This document shows positions 1-7,721 of a stretch of DNA of 12,737 bases, in pieces. The position numbers were made by a program, and so were the translations under genes. Under the pieces are notes generated by a model. It was not told where the DNA came from. It saw nothing but the letters and a program-made list of their open reading frames with translations, and ran no database searches. Each line of letters starts with the position of its first letter. Positions within the stretch are counted from its first letter, which is position 1. The stretch is from assembly GCA_020849075.1 (NCBI GenBank), contig JADLGZ010000068.1, positions 1 to 12,737 of the forward strand. Reading direction: 5' to 3'. Source of the DNA: Fimbriimonadaceae bacterium. GTDB taxonomy: Bacteria; Armatimonadota; Fimbriimonadia; Fimbriimonadales; Fimbriimonadaceae.

Positions 1-1793
1 ATATCCCGGGCCTATACACCATGACCGCGATGTCTCGCGACGAAGAGATCGCGACCGCCGCCATTCGGGGAGACAGTGAGACCGAGCGAAAGGCGAACGT
101 CATGCTGATCGCGCTCGATGCGACCAATCTTGAACGTAATCTCTTCTTCTTCAGTCAGGTGATCGAGCTTGGGATCCCCATGGTTGCGGTGCTGACCATG
201 TCCGATATCGTGAACCAGAAGGGGATCGAAATCGATCGCGTCGCTTTGGAGGCAAAGTTGGGCATTCCGGTTGTGCAGGTGGTCTCGCACAAAGGAGCGG
301 GGATTTCCCGACTCAAGCAAGTCCTCAAAGAAGTCATTGACCAGGGCCAAGAACCCAGTCCCCTCCAATTCGAAAGCATTGAGTCTCGCTACATTTGGGC
401 CGAGGAAGTTCATGCCGCCGCTTTCAAGGAGAATCCAGGCCTCAGGCTCCGCGCTCGCCAAGATCAGATTGATAAGTTCCTCACCCACCGGGTATTTGGC
501 CTTGTCTTCTTCCTGCTGGTCATGTACGCCATGTTCCAAAGCGTGTATACGTTAGCGGCGCCGATCATGGACTTTATTGATGGGGGCTTTGGCAAGATCG
601 GCGATCTTGTTGGGGGGGCGTTGGCACCCATACCCTGGCTTCAATCGCTGATTGTAGATGGCGTCATAGCGGGAATCGGTGGCGTGGTGGTGTTCCTGCC
701 GCAGATCTTGATTCTGTTTGGGTTTGTTGCAATGCTGGAAGGTTCGGGCTACCTTGCCCGTGCCAGCTTCCTCATGGATAAGCTCTTCGGTTGGTGCGGG
801 CTCAACGGCAAGGCGTTTATTCCGTTGCTGAGTTCATTTGCCTGCGCAATTCCCGGCATCATGTCGGCAAGGATCATGCCCGATAGCCGGTCCCGCTTGG
901 CGACAATCTTGGTCGCGCCATTGATGTCGTGTTCGGCGCGATTGCCGGTTTACATCCTCCTCATCGGTGCGATTATCGAGCCTAAGTTTGGGCCATGGGT
1001 TGCGGGATTGACGCTGTTCGGAATGCACGCGCTCGGTGCCGTGATCAGTGTTCCCATCATCTGGTTCCTCAACCGCACGATCCTCAAGGGAAAACGGTTG
1101 CCATTCTTGATGGAATTGCCACCCTACCAGTGGCCGAAATGGCGCGAGGTTGGCAACGCGATGGTCAGCCGGGCCAAAGTCTTCCTGCAGACCGCCGGCA
1201 CGATTATTGTCGTGATGTCCATCATCATCTGGGGCTTACTCTACTTCCCGCGCAGTGACGAGGCGGACGCAAAGTACAAACAGGAGTTTGCGGCTTCCAT
1301 GACTGCCCAGTCAAATCAGTCCGATAAGGCTGAGCTAGAGGCGGACGAGACCAACTATGTGGACGCAAGGCGCCTCGAAGATTCCGCGCTCGGCAAGTTT
1401 GGCAAATTCATTGAGCCGGTTTTCCGCCCGGCCGGATTCGATTGGAGAATCAGCACCGCCATTCTTGCCGCGTTTCCGGCGAGAGAAGTCCTCGTAAGCA
1501 GCCTTGGCATCATTTTTGACCTCGGCACGGAAGAAGACGAGACCTCCACCAAACTTGTGCACAAGGTTCAAAACGCGAAGTGGCCCGATGGTTCGCCGCT
1601 CCTCACGACGGGCACGAGTTTCGCCCTCATGGTGTTCTTTGCGCTTTGCTGCCAGTGTGGCGCGACGCTCGCCGCCATCAAACGCGAGACCAACACGTGG
1701 AAGTGGCCATTATTTGTGTTCACTTACATGACCTCGCTAGCGTGGATCTTCGCCGTCATCGTCAACCAAGCCGTCAAGGCGTTTGGCGGCTAG
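1..1793 (+). CDS. feoB: Ferrous iron transport protein FeoB (5' partial)
   Basis: FeoB couples a cytoplasmic N-terminal GTPase to a membrane domain that imports Fe2+. The frame is open from the first base; codons from position 3 read IPGLYTMT, the end of the G3 motif DxPG (D lies off the window), so P-loop and true start are missing. The ATG at 21 is internal. Counting from it, G4 is TMSD (59-62) where FeoB normally has NMxD, and G5 is SHKGAG (89-94). A helical linker follows to about residue 150, then membrane segments from about 158. The first gate repeat is visible around 235-320 (GSGYLARASFLMD, FACAIPG, SCSARLPVY) and the second near the C-terminus (FPAREVLVSSLG, then CCQCGATLAAIKRET). 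A hydrophilic acidic loop lies between the gates. The protein ends with a last hydrophobic helix, as in the family. FeoA would be expected upstream, outside the window. Confidence in identity is very high. Confidence 0.96.
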   Translation, partial: IPGLYTMTAMSRDEEIATAAIRGDSETERKANVMLIALDATNLERNLFFFSQVIELGIPMVAVLTMSDIVNQKGIEIDRVALEAKLGIPVVQVVSHKGAGISRLKQVLKEVIDQGQEPSPLQFESIESRYIWAEEVHAAAFKENPGLRLRARQDQIDKFLTHRVFGLVFFLLVMYAMFQSVYTLAAPIMDFIDGGFGKIGDLVGGALAPIPWLQSLIVDGVIAGIGGVVVFLPQILILFGFVAMLEGSGYLARASFLMDKLFGWCGLNGKAFIPLLSSFACAIPGIMSARIMPDSRSRLATILVAPLMSCSARLPVYILLIGAIIEPKFGPWVAGLTLFGMHALGAVISVPIIWFLNRTILKGKRLPFLMELPPYQWPKWREVGNAMVSRAKVFLQTAGTIIVVMSIIIWGLLYFPRSDEADAKYKQEFAASMTAQSNQSDKAELEADETNYVDARRLEDSALGKFGKFIEPVFRPAGFDWRISTAILAAFPAREVLVSSLGIIFDLGTEEDETSTKLVHKVQNAKWPDGSPLLTTGTSFALMVFFALCCQCGATLAAIKRETNTWKWPLFVFTYMTSLAWIFAVIVNQAVKAFGG

Positions 1794-1801
1794 CGGCGCG
1801 G

Positions 1802-1824
1802 GACTTCCGTCGCTCGGGGAAGTC
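1802..1824. terminator. Candidate hairpin between convergent feoB and GT4 gene
   Basis: A perfect 7-bp inverted repeat, GACTTCC (1802-1808) and GGAAGTC (1818-1824), encloses a 9-nt loop. It sits in the 30-bp gap between the feoB stop and the stop of the convergent glycosyltransferase gene. No clear T-run follows on either strand, so it is not a canonical intrinsic terminator. It could act as a bidirectional 3'-end stabiliser or be chance. Confidence 0.4.
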
Positions 1825-3230
1825 TAATCCTTGTCTTCGTCCTCAAGCTCATCAAGGGCATGTCCGGGCGTGAGCTTGTTGAGGCGGGCGGGATCGGTGG
1901 GCAACTCGGCGGCGAGTGGGAGCGGCGGGCGGGTGTCAAATCCGCCAGTGACCGCTTTCTCTTTCACGTGGGCGCGCTCGGCCCGCTCCTCGGCGCCCGG
2001 CATGACGGGCCAAAGGGAGGCATCGGCATGATGCGACGCGACGAACTCGTTCCAGACTCGGAAATACACGTCGCGCGTTTGCTGGGCGATGACTTCCCAA
2101 TTAAAATCAATGTAGAGCCGCGCCCGGGCCATCTTCTTCATGCGCTCGGCTTTGGCGGGGTTGTTCAGAATGTGCAAAACCGCCCAAGCAAGGGACTCGC
2201 CATTGCCTGAGTAGAAGTTTGTGCCGGTAACATTGTTCACACAGACTTCTTTGAGACCGCCCGCGTCCGAAGTTACGACCGCCGCGCCCGCCGCCATGCC
2301 CTCGAGGGCGACAATACCGAAGGGTTCGTAAAGGCTGGGGAACACCGCGACATCGGCACATCGGAAAAGCTGATGGAGTGAGCGATTGGCCATAAATCCT
2401 GTAAACAAAACCTTGTCTTGGAGGCCATACCAACGGACAAATTTTTCGAATCGCTCCCGATTCCCGCCTCCGACAATGACAAATTTGGTGTTCGGCTGCT
2501 GGGCAAGGATTGCGCTGGCGGAGTTGAGGAGAAGTTGGATGCCCTTTTCTCGTACAAATCGCCCGACATACATGACGATTTTCTCATTGGGGAGGGCAAG
2601 CTTTGCCCTCCATGCCTTGCGGTCGGCTTCGGTCCAATCAAACTCAAACTTCGGCGCATCGACGCCGTTGAAAATGATATCAATTTTATCGCTCGGAACC
2701 TGAAAAGATCGCTCGACTTGGCCCTTCATGAACTCGGAGCACACAATGACCCGCCACGCCTCATAGCTGAGCCAGTACTCCATTTCGTGGATGTACTTTT
2801 GCATGGGTGTGAAAATGCCGCCGTTGCGCCCCTCTTCTGTCGCGTGGATGGTGGCGACGACAGGGAGTTGGTACTCGTATTTGAGTTCTCTTGCGCTTTC
2901 AAGGGAGAGCCAATCGTGCGCGTGGAAGATGGTGGGCTGTCCTCCGGGTCGCCAATCCTCGAGAAGTTGGCGTACGCGCAGGTCGGTCGCGCGATTGAGG
3001 AGTTGGATTTCGTGGACGAAATTGTCGGGATCGCGTTCGAGATGGACCCGGTGGACATGCACCCCGCTTGGCTCGACTTCTTCGTCGGGGGCGAGGGGGG
3101 TGTTCTTCGTGACGACGTGGACCTCGATACCGAGTTTGACGAGTTCTTTGGAGAGGTCGTAAACGTGCGGACTGATGCCGCCGACGATGCGCGGAGGATA
3201 TTCCCAAGACAGCATCACGACGCGAAGCAC
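1824..3230 (-). CDS. GT4 family glycosyltransferase (glycogen synthase-like)
   Basis: A 468-residue GT-B fold retaining glycosyltransferase, resembling the bacterial GT4 enzymes annotated as glycogen synthases that transfer glucose from a nucleotide sugar. The N-terminal domain opens with MLSWEYPPRIVGG (6-18), the GG-type donor loop, followed by HAHDW (103-107). The C-terminal domain has GRFVREKG (223-230) with the donor-phosphate-binding Arg224 and Lys229, and the E-x7-E signature EPFGIVALE (302-310). The body ends near residue 400; the last 65 residues are a low-complexity tail ending ELEDEDKD. GT5 GlgA enzymes carry KTGGL instead, so GT4 fits better; acceptor (glycogen, a lipid, or maltose-1-phosphate type chemistry) cannot be read. 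The start is GTG: an in-frame TGA lies two codons upstream, so no earlier start is possible. There is no Shine-Dalgarno, but a TACAAT box ends 5 nt upstream, suggesting a leaderless transcript. Gene is convergent with feoB and divergent from the GT41 pair. Confidence 0.9.
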   Translation of the reverse strand: MLRVVMLSWEYPPRIVGGISPHVYDLSKELVKLGIEVHVVTKNTPLAPDEEVEPSGVHVHRVHLERDPDNFVHEIQLLNRATDLRVRQLLEDWRPGGQPTIFHAHDWLSLESARELKYEYQLPVVATIHATEEGRNGGIFTPMQKYIHEMEYWLSYEAWRVIVCSEFMKGQVERSFQVPSDKIDIIFNGVDAPKFEFDWTEADRKAWRAKLALPNEKIVMYVGRFVREKGIQLLLNSASAILAQQPNTKFVIVGGGNRERFEKFVRWYGLQDKVLFTGFMANRSLHQLFRCADVAVFPSLYEPFGIVALEGMAAGAAVVTSDAGGLKEVCVNNVTGTNFYSGNGESLAWAVLHILNNPAKAERMKKMARARLYIDFNWEVIAQQTRDVYFRVWNEFVASHHADASLWPVMPGAEERAERAHVKEKAVTGGFDTRPPLPLAAELPTDPARLNKLTPGHALDELEDEDKD

Positions 3231-3235
3231 GACTC

Positions 3236-3241
3236 ATTGTA
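3236..3241 (-). promoter_or_regulatory. Candidate -10 box for leaderless GT4 mRNA
   Basis: On the minus strand the hexamer TACAAT lies 5 nt before the GTG start at 3230. That spacing would place the transcription start at or next to the start codon, consistent with the absence of a Shine-Dalgarno sequence. No convincing -35 hexamer is visible at 16-18 bp. Inferred from sequence only. Confidence 0.45.
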
Positions 3242-3256
3242 GCTAACCAACTCGCC

Positions 3257-3262
3257 CATAAT
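3257..3262 (+). promoter_or_regulatory. Candidate -10 box for leaderless GT41 mRNA
   Basis: The hexamer CATAAT is followed by 7 nt and then the ATG at 3270, so transcription would begin at the start codon. It would also exclude the upstream TTG at 3264 as the usual start. The -35 position for this promoter would fall on the -10 box of the divergent GT4 gene, so the two promoters may compete. Confidence 0.45.
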
Positions 3263-3269
3263 CTTGGCG

Positions 3270-4985
3270 ATGGAAGGACGCATTGCCCTGCTCATTGAAT
3301 CCGCGAAGCGCAAATTCCACCTCGGTGCTGTTGAGCAGGCCATCGAGTTGCTTGAGTGGGCAGTAGGCATCAGCGAGGAGCCGCAGGTTCAATTACTACT
3401 GGGGCAGCTACTCCTCGAGATGGCTCGACCAGAGGACGCGCTTGGCCCGCTTGAGCGCGCGACGAATTCGGAATTGACCAGCACGGCTGCGGCTCCTGCC
3501 CTTGCCCTTGCGCTTAGCTCAATGGGACAAAATGAAGCGGGCTATGCCCTCCTCCTGCCCCTAGTCGAACAGGAGCCAGCCCCTTTCGAGGCTCTGCTGA
3601 ACTTCTCCCATGTTTGCTTCCATTTAGACCGAGGAGAGGAGGGTGCGGTCGCGGCCCGTCGCGCCTTGAAGCTGCAACCGAACTCCTCAACGGCGGCCAT
3701 CAATACGTTTTTGTGCGCCCGTACCTTGGATGTGAGCGGTACCTGGCGAGAACTTGTTGAAGTAGCCATGGGACAACCAGGGACCGCTGCCCTTCGCGTG
3801 GCCGCTGCCGAATCGCTGTACTTCGACGACCTACACGAATCTGAGGTGATTGCGCTCCATCGCGAAGTGGGTGATCGCTTGGGCAAGACCTACAGTCCCA
3901 CGCGACGCTTTGCTGGAACTCGAGATCCCAAGCGCACACTGAAGATTGGGTTCCTATCACCAGACTTTCGCTGCCATCCCGTTGCATCGTTCACGCTCAG
4001 CTTCCTCCGTTACCTTAAAGAACTTGGGTTTGAGCTGAGCTTCTATTCGCTAAACTTGCGAGAAGACTCTATAACTGAACGGTACAAAGAACTCGGGGAC
4101 TTTCATCCTTGTGCAAGGCTGAGAGAAACCGCCATAGCCCAAAAGTGCCTTAGTGACTCTATTGACGTTCTATTTGATTTGGCCGGCTACACAGTCGGCG
4201 GACGCCCCGAGTTACTAGCGATTCACCCCGCACCACTGGTTTTCTCTGGCATTGGCTATCCGGCCTCGCTCCAAATTGAAGGGCTGACGGGTGAGCTTGC
4301 GGATCAAGATGGTCACGCGGATTGGCCCAGGCCCCTGATCCAGAAGCCGCTCTTATGCTACGAACCGACGGTGGACGCCCCAGCTATCGAGGCAGCGTCA
4401 TCAGGTGCTTTCACTTGGGGAGCCTATTGCAACGCGAAAAAGATCAATCGGCAGACCGCTATGTTGTGGTCAGAGGTCCTTCGGGCAACGCCTGGATCAC
4501 GTTTGCGATGCATGTCCGCTCAGTTCTCGAAAGCGAGTGAGCGCACCCTAGTTGGCCGATACTTTGATGAAGTTGGAATAGGGAACGCCGAGCTGGTTGA
4601 GGGGCCCGTGGACTACGCGGGTTACATGTCGGAGTTCAACGCGGTAGATGGGATATTGGACACCTATCCGTTCAATGGTGCAACGACGACGCTTGATGCG
4701 CTGATCATGGGAGTACCCGTAGTGACGCTGAAAGGCACATCTCACCGTTCAAGAGTAGGCGCATCATTACTCGAAGGTCTTGGTCATTTAGAGTGGAGCG
4801 CGAACGATTCGGATGACTTCATTGAACGAGCGCAACAGATATTCACGGCAGGGAAGCGCCCTTCGTCGCATAGGGTAGCTCTAAGGAGTCAGGTGCATTC
4901 TTCGTTGTTGATGGATGGCAGACAATACGCACGGTGCTTTGGGCTTGCGGTACGTTCGCACTGGGAACAATACTGCAACCCCTAG
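3270..4985 (+). CDS. TPR protein with GT41 (SPINDLY/OGT-like) glycosyltransferase domain, copy 1
   Basis: A 571-residue protein: N-terminal TPR-like helical repeats (about 5-160) followed by a GT41 domain, the family of O-GlcNAc transferase and SPINDLY that modifies Ser/Thr of proteins with a nucleotide sugar. Numbered from the ATG, motifs are KIGFLSPDFRCHP (His236, matching the active-site His of OGT), DLAGYTVGGRPE (303-314), HPAPLVFSGIGYPAS (319-333), AKKIN (Lys391, matching the UDP-contacting Lys842 of human OGT), LDTYPFNGATTTLDAL (463-478) and HRSRVG (His492, Arg495). Relative to copy 2 the stretch around 336-366 is shortened and lacks the YRLADxxxDP...YAEKL sequence. The TPRs are degenerate. 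ATG 3270 is preferred over TTG 3264 because of the CATAAT box 7 nt upstream; neither has a Shine-Dalgarno. It is followed after 54 bp by a paralogue in the same orientation. Substrate unknown; a cytoplasmic protein glycosyltransferase is likely. Confidence 0.87.
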   Translation: MEGRIALLIESAKRKFHLGAVEQAIELLEWAVGISEEPQVQLLLGQLLLEMARPEDALGPLERATNSELTSTAAAPALALALSSMGQNEAGYALLLPLVEQEPAPFEALLNFSHVCFHLDRGEEGAVAARRALKLQPNSSTAAINTFLCARTLDVSGTWRELVEVAMGQPGTAALRVAAAESLYFDDLHESEVIALHREVGDRLGKTYSPTRRFAGTRDPKRTLKIGFLSPDFRCHPVASFTLSFLRYLKELGFELSFYSLNLREDSITERYKELGDFHPCARLRETAIAQKCLSDSIDVLFDLAGYTVGGRPELLAIHPAPLVFSGIGYPASLQIEGLTGELADQDGHADWPRPLIQKPLLCYEPTVDAPAIEAASSGAFTWGAYCNAKKINRQTAMLWSEVLRATPGSRLRCMSAQFSKASERTLVGRYFDEVGIGNAELVEGPVDYAGYMSEFNAVDGILDTYPFNGATTTLDALIMGVPVVTLKGTSHRSRVGASLLEGLGHLEWSANDSDDFIERAQQIFTAGKRPSSHRVALRSQVHSSLLMDGRQYARCFGLAVRSHWEQYCNP

Positions 4986-5039
4986 TTTCGGTCTTGCCGC
5001 GATCTCCATCAACAACTTTATCCTGCCAAAATAGAGCTT

Positions 5040-6797
5040 GTGATCACGCTCCTTGACCAGCAGATAGACCATGCAATGAAGTTGTTTGCCAACGATCAGC
5101 GCCAAAAGGCGTTGGACGTGCTTCTGAAGGTCGTTGAGGAGCACCCGGACAAGGCAAATGCCGTGCATGGGCTGGCGATGATGTACTTGAACCTAGATCG
5201 CCCGGATGAAGCACTTCCGTTTTTGGAACGGTCAGTAGAACTGGAACCCAACAACCCGGTGTACTACTGCAATTTTGGTGCTTATTGGACGCGGATCAAT
5301 GAGCACGAGAAGTCTCTGGTTCAGCTCTTTAAAGCGCTTGAGCTGAAGCCAGATTATACGGACGCGATGCTCAATATCGGCCATGTTATGAGCATGCTGG
5401 GGCGGTTTGATGAGGCCATTGAGTGGGCCACCAAGGCATCTGCAATCGTCCCAGGAGACGAGCAGCTCACGATGAACTTGTACACCTACCTTCGAGATCA
5501 GGATTTTGAGAAGGGCTTCAAGTTCTTACGCGAGAAACTCTCCCAATACGATCGCCCCCATTTTTGGCGAGTTGTTTGTAGCGACTCCCTATATTCGGAT
5601 CAAATTACCGAACAAGAAGTTGACGACCTTCACTTTGAATTGGGTAAGAAAGTTGCAAATATCGCTCCGACGCGCCGCTATCTCGCCAAGCCAGACCCGG
5701 ACCGCAAGATTCGTATTGGATTTCTGTCCAGCGACTTGCGACGCCACTCCGTTTCGTTCTTCTTATTGGAATGGCTTCGGCATCTAGACAAGGAGAAGTT
5801 TGACGTGGTGTTCTACTTGGCGATGGGCGCGCCCGACGACATCACCGAACTATACCGAGAGGTTGGTAAGGTAGAGATCGCCATGGTCAGCAAGATCCAA
5901 TCTCTTGTGAACCTCGTATACAACGACAAGATTGATATTCTTTATGATCTCAACGGACTGACGATTGGCGGACGCCCCGATGTGATGGCGGTGAAGCCTG
6001 CCCCAATTCAGGTCTCCGCAATTGGATACGCGCACTCACTCGGTCTAGAGCGCATGGATTACCGCCTAGCTGATTGGATTACTGACCCTGAGGGCTCCGA
6101 GGCCCACTACGCCGAGAAACTGGCCCGTGTTGATGGTTGCTTCCTTTGCTACGGGATCCTTGATCCCTTGCCAGATATTGAAGACACGCCAGACCGGCCC
6201 GTAATTTTTGGCTCATTCAACAACCACCTTAAAATCAACAGAACGACGGTGAAACTATGGGCCGACGTGGTGAAGGCCAATCCGGGTTGCATTCTCCTAT
6301 TGAAGGCACTAGGCTTGCGTCACCCACCAATCCGCAAAGCGGTGACGGGTTGGTTTGAGGCCGAAGGCGTAACGGATCAGCTTCGAATCTTGGAGCCTCA
6401 GGACGAAGTTGTCGCACACCAGGCAATGTATCGCGAGATTGACATCACGCTCGATACATTTCCATACAACGGCACGACGACGACCATGGAATCCCTATTG
6501 ATGGGTGTGCCAGTCATTACTCTTGAGGGCAAAGTCCACCGTGGCCGGGTCAGTAGCTCGCTCCTCCAGAATGCGGGACTCGGTGAGAATGTAGCCCGAT
6601 CCCCAGAAGAGTTTGTGAGGATCGCGAGCAATGCGGCCAAGAATATTGACTCCCTTAGAACAGGGAAGCGTGCTCTGCGCGAGAAGATTAAATCCTCGCC
6701 GCTGTTTGATGCACAGGCTTACGCCGATAAGATGGGCGCCTTCATGGAGAAGGCATGGAGAGATTATTGCGCTGGTCAAGGGGCGGGAAGTAGGTAA
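5040..6797 (+). CDS. TPR protein with GT41 (SPINDLY/OGT-like) glycosyltransferase domain, copy 2
   Basis: A 585-residue paralogue of the preceding gene, same domain order. TPRs are clearer here (about 8-140, e.g. DEALPFLERSVELEPNNP and DEAIEWATKASAIVPGD). The GT41 domain is more complete: RIGFLSSDLRRHS (His236; the usual HP is HS), YDLNGLTIGGRPD (302-314), PAPIQVSAIGYAHSLG, YRLADWITDP (341-350), FNNHLKIN (Lys398), LLLKALGL, LDTFPYNGTTTTMESLLMG (471-489) and HRGRVSSSLL (His500, Arg503). Start is GTG at 5040; an internal ATG at codon 13 is the alternative. No good Shine-Dalgarno is seen; a CAAAAT hexamer ends 7 nt upstream, echoing the arrangement before copy 1. The 54 bp between the two genes hold no hairpin, so they probably also form one transcript. 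The stop codon abuts the stop of the convergent era gene. Likely a protein O-glycosyltransferase; flagellin is one possible target given the flagellar genes in the window, but that is inference. Confidence 0.9.
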   Translation: MITLLDQQIDHAMKLFANDQRQKALDVLLKVVEEHPDKANAVHGLAMMYLNLDRPDEALPFLERSVELEPNNPVYYCNFGAYWTRINEHEKSLVQLFKALELKPDYTDAMLNIGHVMSMLGRFDEAIEWATKASAIVPGDEQLTMNLYTYLRDQDFEKGFKFLREKLSQYDRPHFWRVVCSDSLYSDQITEQEVDDLHFELGKKVANIAPTRRYLAKPDPDRKIRIGFLSSDLRRHSVSFFLLEWLRHLDKEKFDVVFYLAMGAPDDITELYREVGKVEIAMVSKIQSLVNLVYNDKIDILYDLNGLTIGGRPDVMAVKPAPIQVSAIGYAHSLGLERMDYRLADWITDPEGSEAHYAEKLARVDGCFLCYGILDPLPDIEDTPDRPVIFGSFNNHLKINRTTVKLWADVVKANPGCILLLKALGLRHPPIRKAVTGWFEAEGVTDQLRILEPQDEVVAHQAMYREIDITLDTFPYNGTTTTMESLLMGVPVITLEGKVHRGRVSSSLLQNAGLGENVARSPEEFVRIASNAAKNIDSLRTGKRALREKIKSSPLFDAQAYADKMGAFMEKAWRDYCAGQGAGSR

Positions 6798-7721
6798 TTA
6801 GATATAGTCTAGTTCCTTAAGCATTCGCGGATTCTGCCGCCAGTCGGGTCGGACTTTCACGAATAGCTCAAGAAACACGCGGCGGTCAAGAACGGCCTCG
6901 ATTTCTCCCCTCGCCTCGGTGCCAATCTTCTTTATCATTTCACCGCGCTTTCCGATGAGAACAGCCTTCTGACCTTCTTTTTCAACGACCAGCGAGATCA
7001 GAATTTTGGTTAGGTTTGCATCGTCCACCCAGTCGTCAACGATCGCCGCGACCGCGTGCGGGATCTCCTGCCGAGTGAGTCGGAGCGCTTTCTCACGAAC
7101 CAATTCAGCAGCTAGGCGGCGCATTGGTTGATCGGTTACCTCGTCCTCGGGGTAGAGGAGGGGGCCTACTGGAAGTAAGCCAATAATCATATTGACTAGT
7201 TTGTCAACGTTGCGCCCACGCGGAAGGGTGGTCATCATGACTTGGTCGGTTCCATAAAGTTTGGAATACGCCTGAAAGTTGTCCTGAACGTCAACTGCTT
7301 TGAGCAAGTCCATCTTGTTCATGCACAAAATCACGTTGGGTCTCGCTTTGCCATCCGCGCCAATCCATCCTTGAAGCTTGAGTAGTCCGACAATAGCTTC
7401 TTCATTCTTGTCAGGCTTGCGCGACCCATCAACCATGACAATGAGTACATCGGCACCTTCAAGGCTGCCTTGTGCGGTCTCATTGAGGACCTTGCCTAGA
7501 TGGGTGTGCGCCTTGTGGACCCCCGGCGTATCAATAATCACCATTTGGTAGGCATCGGTCGTTGCGATACCAAGAACCCGGTGGCGGGTTGTTTGAGCCT
7601 TATCGCTGACGATACTGACTTTTTGCCCAACGAGCAGGTTAGTCAAAGTGCTCTTTCCGGTGTTCGGCTGGCCAACGAGGGCCACCATGCCACAGGGTCT
7701 ATTCACGCTTTCGGAAGACAA
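6798..7721 (-). CDS. era: GTPase Era
   Basis: A 307-residue protein, normal length for Era, the essential GTPase that binds the 3' end of 16S rRNA during 30S subunit assembly. The G domain shows G1 GQPNTGKS (17-24), G2 QTTRH (43-47), G3 DTPG (64-67) and G4 NKMD (135-138). The G5 position reads TLPRG (165-169) where most Era proteins have SALKG, an unusual substitution. The C-terminal KH domain carries the RNA-binding GxxG loop as IGKRG (256-260) within EKEGQKAVLIGKRGEMIKKI, and ends with the conserved WRQNPRMLKELDY. Start chosen is TTG at 7721 because GGAG lies 7 nt upstream; a GTG five codons later and the ATG at codon 12 are alternatives. This start overlaps the end of the upstream AT-hook gene by 23 bp, so translation is probably coupled. 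era usually sits with ybeY, dgkA or recO; pairing with this partner is odd. Confidence 0.97.
   Translation of the reverse strand: MSSESVNRPCGMVALVGQPNTGKSTLTNLLVGQKVSIVSDKAQTTRHRVLGIATTDAYQMVIIDTPGVHKAHTHLGKVLNETAQGSLEGADVLIVMVDGSRKPDKNEEAIVGLLKLQGWIGADGKARPNVILCMNKMDLLKAVDVQDNFQAYSKLYGTDQVMMTTLPRGRNVDKLVNMIIGLLPVGPLLYPEDEVTDQPMRRLAAELVREKALRLTRQEIPHAVAAIVDDWVDDANLTKILISLVVEKEGQKAVLIGKRGEMIKKIGTEARGEIEAVLDRRVFLELFVKVRPDWRQNPRMLKELDYI

Noticed and set aside
12..539. 175-codon minus-strand frame over feoB
   Set aside because: Shadow of the GTPase and linker region of FeoB; no independent support.
2418..3242. 274-codon open frame on the plus strand
   Set aside because: Antisense shadow of the GT4 gene, which has clear family motifs; no ribosome site and no recognisable domain.
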